This document shows, one piece after another, positions 58,801 through 64,000 of a stretch of DNA of 64,000 bases; positions within the stretch are counted from its first letter, which is position 1; each line of letters begins with the position of its first letter. The DNA comes from Spongilla lacustris (taxonomy: Eukaryota > Porifera > Demospongiae > Spongillida > Spongillidae): contig OX442436.1 of NCBI GenBank assembly GCA_949361645.1, forward strand, positions 6,117,981 to 6,181,980, in the 5' to 3' direction. The notes beneath the pieces are model-generated. The model worked only from the letters and a program-made list of their open reading frames with translations. It ran no database searches and was not told the origin of the DNA. The translations under genes were made by a program, and so were the position numbers.

Positions 58801-61611
58801 ACAACACAACAGTGTACATGTGTGCAAGGGGACAATAAGGTCCCATACATCTCTTTGCTCTCCTAGTTTCAATACACACCATCAGCCTCACCACTTCAGG
58901 CAGTCCAGTGGCAGGACAGATGTACACATTACTCTGTACTGGAACACTGGTTGGAAACACTTCCCTCACTCCTGTGGTGACATGGAGGAATGCTACTGCA
59001 GTGGTTACCAGTGGAAATGGCATTACTGTATCCAATGGTAACCTAACATTTAACCCTCTTCATACCTCTCAAGGAGGACAGTACACCTGCCAGTCATTAG
59101 TTACTTCAGTCAACATCTCAGTAACAACTATCAACACATCCACTGTTGTTCAAAGTAGGTGATAGTATGATATTTGATTTTCTAACATTCCTGTAGTTGT
59201 GGACACATGTGTGTCTTGGGGTCTAGAGGCAAGGCAAGCTTTGTCATAGCAACAGTCACATGTGCTGAGCAGCCTATATGATTTGGTCGAACTTTGGTCA
59301 CAGAGCAATCCTCAGCTTCATGTACTGATAAAATTAACTTCTAAGTACGGAGGTTGTACTACAGCTCTTTTATTATTATAATGATTGGAGATAAATAATG
59401 TGCCACTAGATAGCATATTGATGGTCACATTTATCTTCACATCTCCCTCAGTCCCTCCACCCACTGTAACCATCACTGCTGTCACCAATCAAGTTGTCAT
59501 TGCTGGAAGCAACCTCACCCTGACCTGTAATATCCAGTTGGACCCATCAGTGGACTGTACAGTGATGGTGAACAGTACATGGACTGCACCAGGGGGAGCT
59601 ACCCTCAGTGGTAGTAATCCTTCATGGACTGGATCATCCTACCAGAGCACACTGATGTTGACTTCCCTGGGGACTGGAAATGCTGGGACCTATATCTGTG
59701 GGGCATCTGTCACTCCCACTAACACACAGTACATCACTGGACTAATGGGAAGGAATGCCTCCATTTTGGGTATATAAAGGGCATTGTCTGTAGCTGTTCT
59801 CATTGCAATGTGTTTTTTTCATTTCAGTTTCAGTGCACACAGTAAACATCAGCACTTCAGGCAGTCCAGTGGCAGGACAGATGTACGCACTCACCTGTAC
59901 TGGGAGGATAGTGGGGAACACTTCACTCATTCCTGTCGTAACATGGAGGAACTCAACCGGAGTGGTTACCAGTGGAAATGGCATCACTGTATCCAATGGC
60001 AACCTCATATTTAACCCTCTCCACACCTCTCATGGAGGACAGTACACCTGCCAGTCTGTGGTAACTTCAGTGAATACCTCAACTATCATGGCAACCCCTA
60101 ATGTCATTGTTCAAGGTAAGTCACCATGTTGTGGTCAATACTTCTGCCATCATAACCCTCCTCCCCAGTCCCTACACCTACCATATCCATCCTTGCAACA
60201 ATCCCCAGTCCAGTAGTTTCGATTGGAAGCAATGTCACCCTGACCTGTAATATCCAGTTGGACCCATCAGTGGACAGTACAGTGATGGTGAACAGTACAT
60301 GGATTGGACCAGGAGGAAAGATATATAATGGAACTGCTCCAAGCAAAAATGGTTCCACCTACCAGAGTATTCTCACTCTGGTATCTCTGAAGGTTTCAGA
60401 TGTTGGGGTCTATAACTGTTCAGTATCTGTGACCCCAGCCACCTCTCAGTACATCACCATGACGACAGGGAGTGCAGCTATTCAAGGTATACTAATGGAA
60501 AGACATAGATGGGTGTGGCTTACTCTTCTACCTCCTCAGTATCAGCTCAGTTAGTGACCATCACAGCCACAGGGAGTCCATCTGCTGGGCAGATATACAC
60601 ACTGACATGTGTGGGGTCACTGGTGGGGAACACTTCAATTATCCCCGTGGTGACATGGAGCAACTCCACTGGAGGTGTTCCAAGTGGAAATGGTGTCACT
60701 GTATCCAGTGGCAACCTCACATTCAACCTTCTCCGCACTTCTAATGGAGGACAGTACATTTGCCTGTCTACACTTGGTTCTCCACTAAACTCAACAGCAG
60801 CTTCAGTGATGAATATCATTGTTCAAAGTAAGCACATCAATGCTGAGCATCTCATACTACACTGTACCTCCGTCCCCACAGTCCCTCCTCCCACTGTCAC
60901 CATCACCTCCACACCCATCACTACCTCATACTATGCTGGTACATCACTCAACCTCACCTGCACTGTTCAGCTCATCCCACAAGTGGACACTCCTGTCATC
61001 TTTAACTCCTTGTGGACTGGACCAGGAGGACAGATCTCCAGTGGTGTTGGTAGAGTCTCACTCTCCTCGGGTGTCAACCAGACCACTGTACAGTTCAATC
61101 CTCTCAACACGACTGATACTGGAGTGTACAACTGTTCAGTTAGTGTTTCTGCATCAGGTCAGCAGTATGTGGACACCTCAATAGCTGTCAGTTCTTCCAT
61201 GACACCAATCACAGTGCAAGGTCAGTAGTTGTTAGAGCAGCTGACATCTGATGTTCACCATCCACCCCTCCTCCCTCACAGCTCTCCCTGCTCCTCAGGT
61301 GACCATCACTCCATCAGGGAGCTCCACTGCAGGAAGTCCATACACACTGACATGTACAGTGATGGTAGTAAATGGACTGGTAGTTGTTCCTCAGGTGATG
61401 TGGTTGAAGAATGGTACAAGTGTTGTTGGAGGAAATGGCATTTCAGTGACCACTGGAATGGTCTCAGCTAACACAACCACCCTCACTCTCCAATTCAATC
61501 CTCTCCGCACATCCAATGGAGGAAAGTACTCCTGTATAGCCAATGTCTCCATCCCTATGATATCCATCACAAGTCTTTACAATACCTCAGTCTCTAGTCT
61601 TACTGTTCAAA
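52595..61611 (+). CDS. Ig/FN3-domain cell-surface receptor, 3' end missing
   Basis: Fifteen exons, all joined in phase 1: 52595-52670 (signal peptide MFPRILVSVQLTATVIFV), 55738-56121, 56178-56501 (Ig), 56557-56826 (FN3: WTAPTSGGPVSRYDIYY), 56915-57208, 57265-57579, 57632-57919, 58100-58417, 58867-59154, 59452-59769, 59828-60115, 60169-60486, 60540-60827, 60882-61220, 61282-61611. Exons 5-15 each encode one Ig-like domain and alternate strictly between type B (GSPVAGQMYTLTCTG...GGQYTCQ) and type A (TLTCNIQLDPSVD...GNYTC). Exons 8 and 10 differ at 8 of 318 bases. The product is a heavily N-glycosylated secreted or membrane adhesion or recognition protein. No transmembrane segment is reached before the hAT insertion. 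A piggyBac-like element occupies intron 1. The family member is not identified. Confidence 0.85.
52861..55689 (-). mobile_element. piggyBac-like transposon, probably intact
   Basis: TTAA lies at both ends (52857-52860 and 55690-55693), the piggyBac target duplication. The ends are related inverted repeats: left GTTGTACTAGTGTCACCATT, right (complement) ATTGTACGGGCTTAGTGTCA, each running into the near-palindrome GTGTCACCATTTGGTGACAC. The left end has a second, inverted copy of that palindrome (52898-52920). The element is 2829 bp and carries one uninterrupted transposase frame on the minus strand. It is inserted in intron 1 of the Ig/FN3 receptor gene, opposite in orientation. Confidence 0.88.
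53166..55193 (-). CDS. piggyBac-like DDD transposase
   Basis: This 675-residue frame should cut and paste the element at TTAA. The N-terminal ~95 residues (VGHSVWVYAKIF...) form a small domain I do not recognise, followed by an acidic linker (about 110-130). The DDE_Tnp_1_7-like core has the expected acidic residues in ILDESM (Asp312), VYIDSWFQS (Asp397) and GAVDAFNH (Asp511), and RRKPEPWGHELW fits the conserved insert between the first two. The C-terminus is a Cys/His-rich finger (CVMCSRKGL, YCTYCGVDTGTFC, 613-655) and a basic tail (PAKKRRKS), as in piggyBac transposases. No stops or frameshifts are seen. The ends are present and TTAA is intact. Confidence 0.9.
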   Translation of the reverse strand: MSKRDVRVGHSVWVYAKIFDSEKAVEKWSESNFGARGGSTMLLGKVKEIINSSDFVIYFPYDSTEMEVGRKHIHVLTDSYEIWQRHFVRKIPKGQRSRAEAAEVQVSGSDSGSDDETEQEEGEEQEEMDSSNPNASGSNVLSWVFEPILEDPRSVMYPSIKPKLRCGELQYNDSSVDTSLIWILFTKYFPIAFAEQCIIPQTNFAAELDDEWTSLLTIGEFLTFLGAICFMICYPLGGSRRCYWHWMGDDIFPAANLGRFIQWRRFELICKYLTVGNNGHPNDKLRYWREWLLAVKTCFQCALIPGRNIILDESMIRNKNFKAADCVVYIRRKPEPWGHELWTVVDKESGICINFELNEGKEVTRQLKYFAEFGATTATTLRLLEPYFESHRLVYIDSWFQSVKTATELKRRGLDSLGVVKTAHKNYPREDLEARCMNEAGAIASAHVNILDNDAVLYAVQWRSSSHHKLTLLSTASSCAPAVTPYIRQSGKEIPRPAIVESWYDSYGAVDAFNHCKVGGGKNGWEHHLKVHERPNLPLFSGMMSLIDANIYRTMTYFFPQAHSTTTHIQMHQMLAKALLMNPLTIVLPERIKLSQSTEHRPAFLGHDKRKRCVMCSRKGLERETSLSDMYCTYCGVDTGTFCRHSSGRNCWEEHINNGIPAKKRRKSVSDDEKG

Positions 61612-61676
61612 GTAAGTTTTTACCCATGCAGCCAAATGATCAGTACAAGCCAGTCAAATAACTAACATGTACTAAT

Positions 61677-61695
61677 CAGTGGCGGATCCAGGATT

Positions 61696-61742
<47 letters not shown>

Positions 61743-64000
61743 GGGCGTATTAAGCAAAGTATATAAAAGGGGTGGGTGCGGTAGGGGGCAACGCCCCCTC
61801 CAGCTCCAGCGAGGGGGTATGGGGGAGCGCTGTAAGCTCCCTCATTGGGGTATTAAGCTTCAAAAGGATGAGAATTTCTCATACTTATTCCTCCGTACCA
61901 AATCGAAACATGAACAGCGGACGCAATCTGCGCACACGCATTTTTTATTTTGTAAATTTAAACGAAAAAAAAAAATCATGAAATGTGTATAACTAATGTT
62001 TGGCTTTATGCCAGTGGGTTGAGCAATAGCATTTTTCTTGGATGTCGTTTAGCATACTTGTCTATAATACTCTCGATATCCAATTCTAAATCATAGTGCT
62101 CGTACATTTTTGATAAATTTCAATGAGGAGTTTGCTCTCTCAACACCACTAGCTGATACTGAAGTCAAAATGGGCATGCTCTTCTGTCTGTGAGGGTTTC
62201 TGCCAGTGTACTGGGCTTACCAGCTTGGCTTCTCCACATACATGCCCAAAGAGATAACTCCTGTTCAACTTCATCTGGAGAAGGTAGATCGTCCACGTAG
62301 TATTCTAAATCAGAACTGCCTGGTGGGTGCTGTTCAATATTGGATGGAATAAGACGCAGCCCCTTAACTGCCTGTCTTGAAAGGTCTCCGAAGCGCATAT
62401 TCAGTTGCTGTAATAAAGAATCAAGAAATGGAAGATACACAGCCAATCTATAATGTGTTTCCGCTGGTACATTGTTGTACCACTCGCCTGATAGCGTCTA
62501 GGTATTTCAAGAACGCAACCTGCCAGCTCGATCATTTTAGTCATCCTTACAAACGCTCTGCCTCATCATGTCTGCTATTTGAAAGTACAGTCTTTAAAAG
62601 CTCTACCATTCCATAGCCTTCCACAACATCCAAAGCTGAGCCTTGCAGCTTAATTGGCCTTTTGTGTAGCCAGAGAAATGCAAACAGTATGAAAGCATGC
62701 GATGAATTGTGAGTCTGTTATGCGCTTCAGTAAACCGTATGCCTCTGTGACTGATTTTGAGTCCCAGCCAGGTTCCAGGCTGCCAATTGCTTCTAAGCAC
62801 ACAAGTAGTGGCTCATATACATAACACTTAGGTTTTGGATGGTGTTGTGCTTCTCAACCCATCAGTCTAGTTTCACAAAATATTTTAAATTTTACTTTTG
62901 AAACACGACCAGCAGCATACCTCTGCTGATTGATTTCATTAATAACAGCAGCCTCTAGTCATCTGCTCCTTTTGGGAGAATAATGAAAGAAATTCCTCAT
63001 TGTTTTATTGAGCATTAGATGAATTTCTTTCACATCACAACTTTTGCACAAAGCCAAATTCAAATCATGGCTGGAATAGTAAATTACTAATGATATGTTA
63101 CCTTCTGGGATTCCTTCCTAAGCTGGGCAGCAAATCCCAAATATTTCCCTGACATATTACCTATGGTCTGAGATAGGCACAATTTGACATCAAGCCCAAT
63201 TGTGGTCAATGCATCTATAGCATTGTGGCACAGTGCTTCACCTGTTGTGCAATCACACGGGATAAACTCCAGTAGCCGTTCCACTGGCTTATTACCTTTT
63301 ACATAACGTAATACCAGACCAAGTTGTTCCCAGTTGCTGCTGTCAGTTACTTCATCACACTGGATACCATAGTATGATCCTATTTAATTTCTTGCACTAT
63401 CTTACTTTGCAAATAGTCCTTAACACAAAGCAATAGCTCATTTTGAGTTGTTTTAGATGTGTAGGTTGCGTTTCGTGCACAGGTCTCTAAATGATGCTCA
63501 AGGACTTTGTCACCAGCATCAACTCGAAGAGCAAGCAGTGCTTTGAAGTTACCTTTATTAAAGCTGGTGCTAGTTTCATCATCTCTGTGACCCCACAATG
63601 CTATACCCTGTCTTCCACAGAACTCGAGGCATTTTAACACAGATTGCAGTACTTCCCGATTTTGCTCAAATGTCCTTGAGCTTGTCTCAGCAATTGTTAG
63701 ATCAATTCTAGAAGCATAATTTTCATATGTCCCTAAAAATGCAATGATATTCACAGGATGCATGCTTCTTGAGATCTTCTAGAGCATCCTTCCAGTTTTG
63801 GTATGGTTCTGAAATCAGTTTGTTTGGGCGACAGTGTGAAGAGTCAGGGAAAAGAACACATGCACCCCATGCAATACAAACCATCCTTTGTCTTTGAGTA
63901 GCATATATAATCAAACCAGTCTCTTTTAAATATCCACTCTGATATCGTTTGTCCTTGTATTGTTTGAAGGAAAACTTGAAATTTGTACCTGGTTCCCTAC
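61677..64000 (-). pseudogene. Decayed hAT (ZMYM1-like, DUF4371) transposon
   Basis: The + strand begins CAGTGGCGGATCCAGGATT at 61677, a hAT-like end, followed by a G run. The transposase lies on the minus strand and enters from beyond the window: KQYKDKRYQSGYLKETG, WGACVLFPDSS and SEPYQNWKDAL (TTF zinc finger), then RQGIALWGHRDDETSTSF, DAGDKVLEHHLETC and NATYTSKTTQNELL (DUF4371), YYGIQCDEVTDSSNWEQLGL, TIGNMSGKYLGF, and then DLNLALCKSC. At least three frame changes (near 63740, 63385 and 63085) and several stops break it. It follows the last visible Ig exon of the receptor gene and may lie in its next intron. The left-flank 8-mer is GTACTAAT. Confidence 0.75.

Overview
This is a eukaryotic, almost certainly animal, nuclear contig: split genes with GT-AG (and two GC-AG) introns, metazoan-type families (receptor tyrosine phosphatase, calponin/transgelin, Ig/FN3 receptor, CCDC93 of the Commander complex), and many transposons and minisatellites. 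The compact genes, the RLE-type non-LTR elements and the exon-per-domain Ig receptor make me suspect a sponge or another early-branching invertebrate. That is inference. A 200-base run of N lies at 5551-5750.

Layout. 1-5550 is a transposon graveyard: a foldback with a TACA microsatellite, a hAT transposase remnant, a PIF/Harbinger MITE with a TTA target duplication and a probable hAT-derived element. 5826-11843 (-) is a REXO1-type RNA exonuclease gene, cut off in its catalytic domain by the gap. It is head-to-head, 110 bp apart, with a complete ten-exon TTC4 gene (11954-15409, +). Then on the minus strand come a transgelin/calponin gene (15501-16933) and two tandem intronless inositol polyphosphate 5-phosphatase genes with C-terminal SKICH-like domains (17434-18768 and 19525-20886). 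An LTR-retrotransposon 5' fragment precedes a complete 23-exon CCDC93 gene (21668-32399, +), whose introns hold two hAT elements with perfect 8-bp target duplications and several minisatellites.

33563-35885 is minisatellite DNA leading into a receptor protein tyrosine phosphatase gene (35924-44136, +). Its ectodomain is a coding minisatellite (mucin-like), domain D1 keeps the catalytic motifs and D2 is a pseudophosphatase. 45060-49360 holds two copies, in opposite orientation, of a non-LTR retrotransposon. Next are a duplicated 3' end of CCDC93 (about 49560-49770), a 1.3-kb palindrome (50953-52246), and an Ig/FN3 receptor gene (52595 to beyond 61611, +). A piggyBac-like transposon with an uninterrupted transposase ORF sits in intron 1 of that gene, and a decayed hAT transposon follows its last visible exon.

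The most unusual theme is minisatellites that grew out of exon-intron junctions. In the phosphatase gene, the intron that splits the catalytic [10 protein letters not shown] motif starts with 25 copies of its own splice donor and ends with 5 copies of its own splice acceptor. A smaller donor array occurs in the REXO1 gene. Exon models below were built by eye from splice consensus, reading phase and family similarity. Every multi-exon length quoted is the sum of those exons.
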